Of a DNA stretch of 64,000 bases, positions 45,486 to 53,975 are shown one piece after another (the stretch's first letter is position 1; each line of letters starts with the position of its first letter). The stretch is from Candidatus Lernaella stagnicola (GTDB taxonomy: Bacteria > Lernaellota > Lernaellaia > Lernaellales > Lernaellaceae): contig JAVCCK010000019.1 of assembly GCA_030765525.1 (NCBI GenBank), positions 17,320 to 81,319 of the forward strand, in the 5' to 3' direction. Under the pieces are notes generated by a model. The model saw only the letters and a program-made list of their open reading frames with translations. It ran no database searches and had not been told where the DNA came from. A program made the position numbers and the translations under genes.

Positions 45486-45979
45486 GTGTCCGACACGAGG
45501 CGTTCCAGCTCTAAGAGACGCAGTTCGAGTCGGCGGTGCTCGAGCGCCTTACGGACAATGGCTTTGACGTAATCGACCGAGCACGGTTTCGGGATGACAT
45601 CGAAGGCGCCGGCCAAAAACGCCGCGCCGGCAAGTTCGGGGGCGCCGGCCGGCGATACTGCAAGCAGCACGGTATGCTCTCCGCGCTTACGCAAACGGCG
45701 CAGTATCTTCAAGCAGCCGCAAGCGGGAATCAGCAGGTTCATGATGACGATTGCGTGGCGGGTCGGATTGAACAACGCCAAGCCCCCTGCCTCGTCGGCG
45801 GCAATATCCACAGCCATGCACTCTTCGGCTAAGCAGCCTAGCATCGTGGTTCGAAACGGCGTGTCCTGTTCGATCAATAGAACACGCGGCGCGGGTTGCG
45901 CGGGCGGCAACACGGCGCACGGCAGCGGACCCAACGCGAGGATCGTGGGTCCCACGGCATGAATGGGCGGGAAAAACAT
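45461..45979 (-). CDS. Pseudo-receiver domain protein
   Basis: A 172-aa single-domain protein with a receiver fold (about 30-150): VLLIEQDTPF at beta-1, VIMNLLIP at beta-3, VLLAVSP at beta-4, DVIPKP at beta-5. The phospho-acceptor Asp is Asn (N81) and the acidic pair reads E37-Q38-D39, while Lys (K131) is kept. It should not take phosphate as a normal regulator and may act as a constitutive or ligand-binding adaptor. ATG 45979 has AAGGAG 10 bp upstream; a longer frame to 46030 is less likely. A helical tail (EHRRLELRLLELERLV) could be a coiled coil. Confidence 0.8.
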   Translation of the reverse strand: MFFPPIHAVGPTILALGPLPCAVLPPAQPAPRVLLIEQDTPFRTTMLGCLAEECMAVDIAADEAGGLALFNPTRHAIVIMNLLIPACGCLKILRRLRKRGEHTVLLAVSPAGAPELAGAAFLAGAFDVIPKPCSVDYVKAIVRKALEHRRLELRLLELERLVSDTKKDDGFV

Positions 45980-46311
45980 CGCGCCATGCTCCTTCTGGCC
46001 TGCGTAGAAATCCGCCGTCACGCATCTCACGTCATGGCAAGCGTGACGTTCCGATTGCTCCGATCACAATTCCGCTCTATCGATGGCCCGCTTTTAGAAA
46101 ATCCCGCGTGAATCTCGGTGGTGAAATCAGGTTGGTGGGGACAGGCGACCAGCCCCTCATGCGTGTGTCGAACGGCGACAATGATCCGTATCGACAACGA
46201 AAGGCCAGCTCCAACACGACGATCCTCCCGTCGTATGGCCGACCCTTAAGAAAATGCTATCACATCCGCGCTCCGCGTCAAACCGGTTCGGCCGATCGAC
46301 GCAGCGCGTTT
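45980..46311. other. Intergenic region (332 bp) with one hairpin
   Basis: Between the GAPDH-like gene stop and the pseudo-receiver start, both minus strand. A hairpin (46268-46307) lies 4 bp after the GAPDH-like stop: arms GCGCT-CC-GCGTC and GACGC-AGCGC. No good T run follows. I see no other supported feature. Confidence 0.5.
46268..46307 (-). terminator. Possible terminator hairpin after the GAPDH-like gene
   Basis: Two 5-bp arms separated by a 2-nt bulge on one side, right after the stop codon. It lacks a proper T tract, so factor-dependent or weak termination is equally likely. Confidence 0.35.
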
Positions 46312-47514
46312 CTACGCGTAAATGACGTGAAAACGATCCAAGTACTCGTAGAACAACTTCATCTTTTCCTGGTACGTATACGGATTGTAGAACCAGGCGA
46401 TCGTCGCCACGGAAGTTAACAGACTGTTGCCGTCTTGCGGCGTGAAACACGCGCCGAACACCTCGCGTCCGTCGGGTGACACTTCGATGGAGTCGTGAAT
46501 TATCACCGACTGATTGAAAATTCGGCCGTGGAAGCCGTGGTCGCGGCCTTTGGAGAACACGAGATTCATGTCGCGCAGATAGCTCAGTGACAACAAGCGA
46601 TCCGCGTTGACCGCTTCGACGAATTCGGGCCGCGTGATCTTCTTTTTGAATCGCACGCGAAAGCGGTTCAGGTGCATCAGTTGGTTGTCGAGCTTGAGCG
46701 CCGTCGAGTGAATGCGGCCATGCAATTCGACGCCCTTGGTCCGCACGACGCGCGCGGCGTCGAAGGCCTGGTGGCTGCCGTAGCCGGGATATTTGCCGCG
46801 GACCTGGTCGACACTCGGCGACGGAATCGCCTTGCCGGTCTGGCTGATGTCGTTCATGCGGCGCATCAACACGAAATCGCTCGCCACGATTTCGCCGCCC
46901 ACCGCCTCGGCGACGCGCAGCAACGAGAGAATATTGTGCGTGTTGCACGAGACCACCTGGATGAATTTGTGTTCGCCCGGCACCAAGGTTTCATCGTTCA
47001 CGCCGTAGGCGAAGGGGTGACCGAATTCTTCCTCGCTGCCCTGCGCCAGAAAGCCGATCGGATACCGCAGCCGCGAGTAGTAATCTTCCTTGAGCGCGTT
47101 GCCCCGATTGGTGCAGTCGGCCACGACGCAGACTTTCTTGAAGGTGTCCTCGATGGTGCCGTCGATCGACAAGCCGTGGTAACGAAACACGTGTTCGAAG
47201 TGGGCTTCGGTTTCCTTCCAGATGACGAACTTGCCGCCTGCTTGCTGCAGGAGCTTGACGGTGCCCAGGTCGGTCGGGTTGAACTTGGCGAAGTACACGT
47301 CGCCGATATCCAAGTCTTCGCGGTGCTCCAGGAGCAGTCGCGTGAGGGGCTCGCCGATGGTCCCCACGCCGATAACCAGCACGTCGCGCTGTATTCCGAA
47401 ATCACCATTGATCTCGGCCCGCATAGCGGCCTTCTTCTTCACGACCTTCTTCTTCACAACCTTTTTCTTTACGACCTTTTTCTTCGCGCTCGTCGCCTTA
47501 CTTTTCGTAGCCAT
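46312..47514 (-). CDS. Type II (archaeal-type) GAPDH-like dehydrogenase with Lys-rich N-terminal tail
   Basis: A 400-aa protein. Residues 1-31 are a lysine-rich tail of AKKKVV/KKKVV units, then a Rossmann start VLVIGVGTIGEPLTRLLL and a catalytic-domain motif VVSCNTHNIL, matching the SCNT nucleophile Cys of archaeal-type GAPDH. Order and length of the rest fit. It may oxidise an aldehyde with NAD(P), not necessarily glyceraldehyde-3-phosphate. The tail resembles histone-H1-like or nucleic-acid-binding repeats and is unusual on a dehydrogenase. ATG 47514 has GAGGAG about 9 bp upstream; an alternative start at M31 (47424) would remove the tail but has only a weak AAGAAGG. Confidence 0.72.
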   Translation of the reverse strand: MATKSKATSAKKKVVKKKVVKKKVVKKKAAMRAEINGDFGIQRDVLVIGVGTIGEPLTRLLLEHREDLDIGDVYFAKFNPTDLGTVKLLQQAGGKFVIWKETEAHFEHVFRYHGLSIDGTIEDTFKKVCVVADCTNRGNALKEDYYSRLRYPIGFLAQGSEEEFGHPFAYGVNDETLVPGEHKFIQVVSCNTHNILSLLRVAEAVGGEIVASDFVLMRRMNDISQTGKAIPSPSVDQVRGKYPGYGSHQAFDAARVVRTKGVELHGRIHSTALKLDNQLMHLNRFRVRFKKKITRPEFVEAVNADRLLSLSYLRDMNLVFSKGRDHGFHGRIFNQSVIIHDSIEVSPDGREVFGACFTPQDGNSLLTSVATIAWFYNPYTYQEKMKLFYEYLDRFHVIYA

Positions 47515-47571
47515 GGTCAAGCTCCTCACCTCTGAAGAACGTTTAGTAATCCATTCTCGGCTCAGTTTGGT

Positions 47572-47585
47572 TTATCATTAGATAA
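47572..47585. repeat. Small palindrome TTATC-ATTA-GATAA
   Basis: Perfect 5-bp arms in the AT-rich region between the GAPDH-like gene and folD. Likely part of the minus-strand promoter/operator area; no clear -35/-10 pair seen. Confidence 0.3.
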
Positions 47586-47753
47586 TCCAGAATAATTCAA
47601 CTTGTAGTGAAAGTTAATCCTAAAGCAAGAAATAACAAGGATTGTCGAAAACGACGGTATCGGCCGTCCCGCCGTCTACAAGCAGCGGCGTTTTCGTGCT
47701 ATAAAACAGCCCTCACACGCGGCAAGAAAAGCGCGACAAGGCATGGAGGAATC

Positions 47754-48641
47754 ATGCCGGCCGAAATCATCAGCGGCAAAGAGGTGGCGGCGTCCATTCG
47801 CGAGGAAATCGCGGCCGATGTGGCGCAACTGAAAAACGAGCACGGCATCACGCCCGGCCTCGCCACGGTTTTGGTCGGCGAAGACCCGGCCTCGGTGTCG
47901 TACGTGAAAGGCAAAACCCGCACGTGCGAACAGTTGGGCATGTACTCGGTGCATCACCACCTGCCCGCCACGGTCACGGAACGCGAACTGCTCGCGCTGG
48001 TGGCCGAACTCAACGCCGACCCCGCGCTGCACGGCATCCTCGTGCAATTGCCGCTGCCTAAGCACATCGATGAGAGCAAGGTGATTTTCGCCATCGATCC
48101 GGACAAGGACGTCGACGGTTTTCACCCCGTCAACGTCGGCCGGTTGATGATCGGCGAAGCGATCTTCCCGCCCTGCACGCCCGCCGGCATTCAGGAACTC
48201 ATCGTCCGATCGGGCACCGTCACCGAGGGGGCCGAAGTGGTTGTCGTGGGCCGGTCGAACATCGTGGGTAAACCGGTGGCGATCATGCTCGCCCAAAAAT
48301 CGCCGCGCGCCAACGCAACGGTGACCATCTGCCACACGCGAACGCGCGACTTGGCGGCCCATACGCGGCGGGCGGATATTCTCATCGTCGCGGCCGGACG
48401 CCCCGGGGCGGTAGGCGGCGATTGGATCAAGCCGGGCGCGACGGTCATCGACGTGGGCGTCAACCGTGTCGGCACGACGGCGTCGGGTAAGGCGAAATTG
48501 GCCGGCGACGTTGATTTTGAGGCGGCCGTCGAAGTGGCGGGGAAAATCACGCCCGTGCCCGGCGGTGTCGGCCCGATGACGATTACGATGTTGATGAAAA
48601 ACACCCTGACTTCCGCCCGGAGAAGCGCCGGGCAAGAGTGA
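47754..48641 (+). CDS. folD: Bifunctional methylenetetrahydrofolate dehydrogenase/cyclohydrolase
   Basis: A 295-aa cytoplasmic enzyme interconverting 5,10-methylene-, methenyl- and 10-formyl-tetrahydrofolate. Signatures: [14 protein letters not shown] (active-site Tyr-Lys), [19 protein letters not shown], and [13 protein letters not shown] with TVTICHTRT in the NADP site, ending [15 protein letters not shown]. Normal length. ATG 47754 has a perfect GGAGG. Its stop overlaps the start region of folE2, so the two are co-translated. Confidence 0.96.
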   Translation: MPAEIISGKEVAASIREEIAADVAQLKNEHGITPGLATVLVGEDPASVSYVKGKTRTCEQLGMYSVHHHLPATVTERELLALVAELNADPALHGILVQLPLPKHIDESKVIFAIDPDKDVDGFHPVNVGRLMIGEAIFPPCTPAGIQELIVRSGTVTEGAEVVVVGRSNIVGKPVAIMLAQKSPRANATVTICHTRTRDLAAHTRRADILIVAAGRPGAVGGDWIKPGATVIDVGVNRVGTTASGKAKLAGDVDFEAAVEVAGKITPVPGGVGPMTITMLMKNTLTSARRSAGQE

Positions 48642-48646
48642 TTTCG

Positions 48647-49441
48647 ATGAGCAAACCCGATATGGCCGACGTGGCCAGCCAAAGCGACGATCGCAACATT
48701 TCCATCGACAAAGTCGGCGTCAAGGATCTGCGCTATCCGATCAGCCTGCTCGACCGCGCCAAGGGCATACAGCACACGATCGGGTCGTTCAACATGTACG
48801 TGAATCTGCCGCACCAATTCAAAGGCACGCACATGAGCCGCTTTATCGAGCTGCTCAATGAAAGCCGCGGCGAGATTTCCATCGATCAGTTCGGCGACCT
48901 GCTCGAAGCCATCCGCGACCGGCTCCATGCCGAAGCGGCCCATCTCGAGGTGGAGTTCCCCTATTTCATCGAGAAGAAGGCGCCGGTCACGCAAGCGCCG
49001 GGCATGATGGAATACACCTGCCGCGTCGTGGGCGAGATTCGAAACGGCGAGCGGAAAGTTTCCATCGCTGTGACGGTGCCCGTCTCGACGCTTTGCCCCT
49101 GCTCGAAGGAGATTTCCGCCTACGGCGCGCACAACCAGCGCGGCTTCGTCACCATCGGTTTTCGTTTCCGCGACATGGTGTGGATCGAGGAGATTATCGA
49201 GATCGCCGAGAACTCGGCTTCGAGCGCCGTGTATTCGCTGCTCAAGCGCGAAGACGAAAAGTTCGTCACCGAGCAGGCATTTCGGAATCCCGTTTTCGTG
49301 GAAGACGTGGTGCGCAACGTCGCCCAAGTCCTCGACGCCGACCAGCGTATCACCTGGTACAGCGTCGAAGTGGAGAATTTCGAATCCATTCACAATCACA
49401 ACGCCTACGCGATGATCGAGCGCTCCGACCGCGACGATTAG
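48647..49441 (+). CDS. folE2: GTP cyclohydrolase I type 2 (GCYH-IB)
   Basis: A 264-aa enzyme converting GTP to dihydroneopterin triphosphate, first step of folate (and queuosine) synthesis, using the zinc-independent folE2 branch. The family Cys motif is STLCPCSKEIS and the C-terminal SVEVENFESIHNHNAYA is diagnostic. Start is ATG 48647, or GTG 48638, which overlaps the folD stop (GTGA); no strong Shine-Dalgarno separates them. Operon folD-folE2-pepT. Confidence 0.94.
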   Translation: MSKPDMADVASQSDDRNISIDKVGVKDLRYPISLLDRAKGIQHTIGSFNMYVNLPHQFKGTHMSRFIELLNESRGEISIDQFGDLLEAIRDRLHAEAAHLEVEFPYFIEKKAPVTQAPGMMEYTCRVVGEIRNGERKVSIAVTVPVSTLCPCSKEISAYGAHNQRGFVTIGFRFRDMVWIEEIIEIAENSASSAVYSLLKREDEKFVTEQAFRNPVFVEDVVRNVAQVLDADQRITWYSVEVENFESIHNHNAYAMIERSDRDD

Positions 49442-49454
49442 AAGGAGGTCTGCC

Positions 49455-50711
49455 GTGCACGCTTTTAACGATTCCCAAGCCATTCTGGACGCCACTCACC
49501 TAGTCGACTGGTTCCTTGAATTCGTTCAGATCGACACGCAGTCCGACAACAAAAGCGAGACGACGCCGTCCTCGGCCAAGCAGCTTGACCTGCAGCGCGT
49601 GCTGGAGAAAAAGCTGGCCGACGTGGGGTGCACGGAAATCCACTTGGACGACAAGGGCTATCTGTACGCCACCTTCCCCGGCAACAAGCCCGACGCGCCG
49701 GTCATCGGCCTGCTGGCGCATGTGGATACGGCGACGGATTTCTCCGGCACGGGCGTCAAGCCGCAACTGCACGAGAACTACGACGGCGGCGAGATCGCCA
49801 TTGCCGACGGGCTCATGCTGACGCCGCAAGAAAACGCCGAACTGAGCCAGTGCGTCGGTGACACGATCGTCACCGCCTCGGGCGACACCTTGCTGGGCGC
49901 CGACGACAAGGCGGGCATCGCCGTGATTCTCGCCGCACTGGAAACCTTGAAGGCCGACGAGAGTATTCCGTGCCCCACCTTGCGCATCGCCTTCACGCCC
50001 GACGAAGAAATTGGCCGCGGCGCGAAACACTTCGACATAAAAGGCTTCAACGCCTACTGCGCCTACACCCTGGACGGCAGCTTCGCCGGCGAAATCAATT
50101 TCGAGACCTTCAGCGCCGACGGGGCCGAGGTGACGTTCACGGGCGTAGCGGTTCACCCCGGCTTCGCCAAGGGAAAGATGGTCAACGCGTTGCGCTACCT
50201 GGGTAAATTCCTCGATCAACTGCCCAGCGACGAAGCGCCGGAAGCCACCGAAGGACGGGAAGGATTTTTCCATCCCACGGAAATTCGCGGCAATGCCGCC
50301 GAGGCGACCGTGGAGTTGATTCTGCGTTCGTTCGACAACGACGAACTCGAAGATCGCGGCAAGCGGTTGCGCGAGTTGGTGGACCGTATCGCCGCCGAGG
50401 AACCGCGCCTGAAAACGCAGGTGGATATCAAATTCCAGTACCGCAACATGGCCGACGAACTTAAAAAGCACCCGCAGATTCGCGAACACCTGTTGGCCGC
50501 GCTGCGCGACGCGGGCGTCGAGGCGAACGTCGTTCCCGTGCGCGGCGGCACCGACGGCTCCGGCCTGACGGCCATGGGGTTGCCGACGCCCAACATCTTC
50601 AACGGCGGCGTCAATTTCCACGGCCCGCGCGAGTGGGTCTCCACCCGCGTGATGGCGGTGTCGGTTTGCGCAGTGTTGAATTTGGTGCAGCGCTGGGCGG
50701 CTGCCGAGTAG
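49455..50711 (+). CDS. pepT: Peptidase T (aminotripeptidase, M20B)
   Basis: A 418-aa cytoplasmic zinc peptidase removing N-terminal residues from tripeptides. Metal motifs: LLAHVDTATDF, TLLGADDKAGIA, FTPDEEIGRGAKHFD and the C-terminal NIFNGGVNFHGPREWV. Length and order match PepT. Start GTG 49455 with AAGGAGG upstream, 13 bp after folE2; probably the same transcript. Stop is 1 bp from the convergent PLC-like gene. Confidence 0.95.
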   Translation: MHAFNDSQAILDATHLVDWFLEFVQIDTQSDNKSETTPSSAKQLDLQRVLEKKLADVGCTEIHLDDKGYLYATFPGNKPDAPVIGLLAHVDTATDFSGTGVKPQLHENYDGGEIAIADGLMLTPQENAELSQCVGDTIVTASGDTLLGADDKAGIAVILAALETLKADESIPCPTLRIAFTPDEEIGRGAKHFDIKGFNAYCAYTLDGSFAGEINFETFSADGAEVTFTGVAVHPGFAKGKMVNALRYLGKFLDQLPSDEAPEATEGREGFFHPTEIRGNAAEATVELILRSFDNDELEDRGKRLRELVDRIAAEEPRLKTQVDIKFQYRNMADELKKHPQIREHLLAALRDAGVEANVVPVRGGTDGSGLTAMGLPTPNIFNGGVNFHGPREWVSTRVMAVSVCAVLNLVQRWAAAE

Positions 50712-50712
50712 A

Positions 50713-52296
50713 TTACCAGCCGACTTCGATCCACACGGCCTGATGGTCGACGACGTCGCACGCAGCGCCGTTCCAGGTTCCGTATAGGCGCTCGCCGCCC
50801 GGCCCCAATGCCGCGCACGCCCCGGTCGGGGCCAAGCCCAGCAAGGCGGTTTTGGTCGACACCCAGCCCGCCGTACCGACACCCGTCGCCGGATCACCAC
50901 TCACGTCAGTTAACGTCGGCCCGGTGAGGTAGGCGACGTATCCCGCCGCGTCGCCGTCCACCGAAAGCTGTATCGTCGCCGTGGTCGCGTCGGCCGGGAC
51001 GGCCACCACCACGAAGTACGACGGCTCGGTGCGTTCGAGCAAAATCGTGTGGTCGCCCGCCACGGCCAGGTCGGTCACCGCACCGCCGTCGACCCCGCGT
51101 ACGGCCAGCGAAAACACCGTCAGCGGCGGATCGACGATACCCAGTTCGGCGTCGAAGGCCGCGTCAAGTTCGACCTGCCCGGCAACGGGCGCGCCAAAGC
51201 CGACCGCCACCACGTGCGGCCCCAACCGCGCGGGCACTTCCGGGATCGTGTTGACGGTGCCGTCGGGCGCGAAACCGGCGTGGTGTTCATCGGCGAAGAA
51301 ATACACGCCGGGCGACGAGCCGGACGTCCACTGGTGGTTCAGGGCGCTGTTGGACACGCCGTTGGCCACGGCGGCGGCGAAATCGAAATTGAAACCGAGG
51401 GGGCTTTCCGCGTACATCCGCGTCAGACGTTGTGCGGCGCGAATGGCGGAAATGCGGTCGATCTCATCGAGGCGTCCGGCCGGGTTGTTGTCGATCTGCC
51501 CGTCGCCGCTCATGAGAAAGAAGGCGGGTTGCAGGTCCCACAGCGCGCCGCCGACCTCCAACATCACGCGACCTTCCAATTCACGGACGGTCGGGTGACC
51601 GAGAACGCGAGCGATGTCACGCGGCGGCAAGTCGCCAATCGCCGCGGCGGTTTCCGGCGGCAAGGCGGCCAGGCGCTCGTCCAGCCAATCGGCAAAGGAA
51701 TAAAGCGGACCGGTTTCGCTCAGCGGCGACGGCCCGATGAGAAACTCGTCGAGTAGGTTTTCCAGCGCGGCCATGGCCTCCGGCGACGCGCCCGCGTCCC
51801 ACTGAAAACCGATGACGACCGGCGGATGATTCGGCTTGGTGTCCGACCACCAACGCAGGTTGCGCAGCACGCTCGAAAGGTAAATTTCGCCGGTCAGGTT
51901 GCTGTGGTTGATGACAAAGTCGCCCTCGGGGGTCAGGCTTTTGACGTCCAACTCCAGAAACACCTGGTGCTTCAGCAGCGTGTCGAGCGGCCCCATGCTG
52001 GCCACGAGCGACGCGACGCCCTGCAAACCGCGCCAAATGAAGGTGTTGTGCGTCGCACCGATGTGAAAGGTGTTGATCGGCAAGTCGGGGTTCACAAACT
52101 CCGGCGGCGGCGCGGGCGTGGTGTCATCGTTGTCGTCATCGTCATTGTCGTCGTTGTTATCGTCATTGTCGTTGTTGTCGTCATCATCATCGTCATCGCC
52201 TTCGCTGTCGGGGCCGGCGTCATCGTCGTCGTCGCCGCAACCGAAAGCCGCGACGATCAGAAGCAGCAGCAAAAGAAGTTTCCAGCCCCGCTTCAT
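50713..52296 (-). CDS. PLC-like phosphodiesterase lipoprotein with long Asp-rich linker
   Basis: A 527-aa lipoprotein. Lipobox VAAFGC, then DDDDD, then about 55 residues nearly all Asp/Asn. The domain resembles a PI-PLC X region/TIM barrel: FHIGATHNTFIW and FLELDVKSL, HSNLTGEIYLSSVL, VVIGFQWDAG. This family hydrolyses phosphodiesters such as phosphoinositides or glycerophosphodiesters; the substrate is unknown. A beta domain with DHTILLERTEPSYFVVV follows. ATG 52296 overlaps the stop of the small exported gene upstream by 4 bp (ATGA), so the two are coupled. Confidence 0.8.
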   Translation of the reverse strand: MKRGWKLLLLLLLIVAAFGCGDDDDDAGPDSEGDDDDDDDNNDNDDNNDDNDDDDNDDTTPAPPPEFVNPDLPINTFHIGATHNTFIWRGLQGVASLVASMGPLDTLLKHQVFLELDVKSLTPEGDFVINHSNLTGEIYLSSVLRNLRWWSDTKPNHPPVVIGFQWDAGASPEAMAALENLLDEFLIGPSPLSETGPLYSFADWLDERLAALPPETAAAIGDLPPRDIARVLGHPTVRELEGRVMLEVGGALWDLQPAFFLMSGDGQIDNNPAGRLDEIDRISAIRAAQRLTRMYAESPLGFNFDFAAAVANGVSNSALNHQWTSGSSPGVYFFADEHHAGFAPDGTVNTIPEVPARLGPHVVAVGFGAPVAGQVELDAAFDAELGIVDPPLTVFSLAVRGVDGGAVTDLAVAGDHTILLERTEPSYFVVVAVPADATTATIQLSVDGDAAGYVAYLTGPTLTDVSGDPATGVGTAGWVSTKTALLGLAPTGACAALGPGGERLYGTWNGAACDVVDHQAVWIEVGW

Positions 52297-52742
52297 GGCT
52301 GCTCTCCCAAGTGCCAGACGTACACGAACACGCTTTGCCGACTCGGCGTCAGGCCGCGAAGTTGCTCGACCGCACCCTGCAAGACGTAATCGGCGGGCGG
52401 TCCGGAAAGCTCCACGATGAAGTTGCCCTCCGTGGCAACCTGCAACGGCCCCAGGGACGTCGGCGTCGTTCCGAGGCGGATCTCATCGTCTGCCGGTCGC
52501 GGGCACCGGCCGGTTTTTCCGGGCGCCAGCGAGAACGTGTCATCGCCGCAGGCCACGTAGATCGTTTCCGCGCCGTAGAGCAAATTGGCGACGTACAGGG
52601 CGCCGCCTTCTTTCTCCGGTGGCTTTTCGGCTGCGGCGCCGTGGGCGGTGATCAACAGCAGGGCGAGCAACAAAAGCGGCGCGATCACGCATAGTCGGCA
52701 GGCGGACGACGCGGCGCGCGTATGGAGAGTGAATGTGTTCAT
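52293..52742 (-). CDS. Small exported protein coupled to the PLC-like gene
   Basis: A 149-aa protein with a signal peptide (LLLLALLLITAHGAAA). Two Cys in the mature part (YVACGDD; GRCPRPAD) may form a disulfide. It resembles small beta-sheet proteins (GGALYVANLLYGAETIYV; FIVELSGPPADYVL). Not recognised. ATG 52742 is in a weak Shine-Dalgarno context. Its stop overlaps the PLC-like start, so it may be a chaperone or partner for that protein. Confidence 0.6.
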   Translation of the reverse strand: MNTFTLHTRAASSACRLCVIAPLLLLALLLITAHGAAAEKPPEKEGGALYVANLLYGAETIYVACGDDTFSLAPGKTGRCPRPADDEIRLGTTPTSLGPLQVATEGNFIVELSGPPADYVLQGAVEQLRGLTPSRQSVFVYVWHLGEQP

Positions 52743-52853
52743 ATTTTTATCTTAACATTTTTCTTCCGCTCTTGTTGAGATCCGCTTTTCAAACGGTCAA
52801 GTCGGCGTTAGCATAGCGTCGCTTTTTCACTTGATCACGTGTGGAGGTGCATC

Positions 52854-53960
52854 ATGAAAGTCTTGCTACTGGGCGGCGCCGGCGATATGGCGCTCGAAGC
52901 GCTGCGCGAACTCAACCGCGATCCCGAAGCCGTCACCCAGGTGACCATCGACGATCTCAATGTTCCCAAAGCCAAGGAAGCAATCCGCAAGCTGAACCTT
53001 GCTTACGCGACCGACGTGGTGGATCACGATCTGTTCGACCGCGAATGGTTGGTGGCCGAAGCGGCGAAGTACGACGTCGTGCTGGGCTTCGCGGGTCCTT
53101 TCTACAAAACCGAGGCTCATTGCGCCGAAGCGTGCATCGCCGCCGGCACGCCCTACGTGTCGATCGCCGACGATTACGACTCGTATCTGGAAGTGGTCAA
53201 GTTGGACGAGATGGCGCGCGAGAAAAAAGTGAAAATCCTCACCGGTTTCGGCAACAGCCCCGGCATCACCCAAATGCTGGCCCGCAAGGGATACAACAGC
53301 ATGGAAAAATGCCGGCGCATCAATGTGAATTGGGCCGCGGGCAGCAACGAGAACGTCGGCGCGACGAACCTCATGCACTTGTTCCATATTTTCACCGGCA
53401 CCACGCTGCAGACTTTCCGCGGCAAGGAAGGGCCGGTCAACACGGGCGAAGGCCGCAAAATGGTCGAGTTCCCCTACCCCATGGGTTGGCTGCCGGTGTA
53501 TTACACCGGCCACGCGGAGTCGGTCAGCCTGCCGCGCAACCTGCCGGGTCTGGAAGAGGCCACGGTGCACGGCGGCGTGCAACCGCCGTACATTCCCAGG
53601 TTGGTCAAGACGATGTCCAACACCGGCATGTTTTCCACCCACGAACGGCGGCGCAAAGCGGCGAATTTCTTCCATCGCATCGAAGGATGGTTCGCGGGGG
53701 GCGGCTTGGACAAATCGGTGGGACGCATCGATGTGTACGGCGTCGAAGGCGGCAAGGCGGTGTATCGCTATTACACCTACATCGGCCATATTGCCCTGCT
53801 GACCGCGGTGCCGACGGTGCAGGCCGCTTGGTGGCTGTATAAGGGAAAATTCAACAAGGCGCCGGGGGGCGTATATTCCGCCGAACGGATTCTTGAGAAA
53901 CCCGATCCCTTCCTGAGCGAGCTTATCGAGCGCGGGTTGGAGATCTATTACTACGAATAA
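52854..53960 (+). CDS. Saccharopine dehydrogenase-like oxidoreductase
   Basis: A 368-aa Rossmann-fold protein (VLLLGGAGDMALEAL at the N-terminus). Conserved features: ATDVVDHD, VVLGFAGPFYKTEAH, GFGNSPGITQMLA. The family includes saccharopine, carboxynorspermidine and trans-acting enoyl reductase-like members, so the reaction is open. ATG 52854 has GGAGGTG upstream; the GTG at 52839 has none. The C-terminal half with LTAVPTVQAAWWLYKG could interact with membrane. Confidence 0.78.
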   Translation: MKVLLLGGAGDMALEALRELNRDPEAVTQVTIDDLNVPKAKEAIRKLNLAYATDVVDHDLFDREWLVAEAAKYDVVLGFAGPFYKTEAHCAEACIAAGTPYVSIADDYDSYLEVVKLDEMAREKKVKILTGFGNSPGITQMLARKGYNSMEKCRRINVNWAAGSNENVGATNLMHLFHIFTGTTLQTFRGKEGPVNTGEGRKMVEFPYPMGWLPVYYTGHAESVSLPRNLPGLEEATVHGGVQPPYIPRLVKTMSNTGMFSTHERRRKAANFFHRIEGWFAGGGLDKSVGRIDVYGVEGGKAVYRYYTYIGHIALLTAVPTVQAAWWLYKGKFNKAPGGVYSAERILEKPDPFLSELIERGLEIYYYE

Positions 53961-53975
53961 CGCCGCGATGGGTCG

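Noticed and set aside
49500..50900. 466-codon minus-strand frame
   Set aside because: Antisense to pepT.
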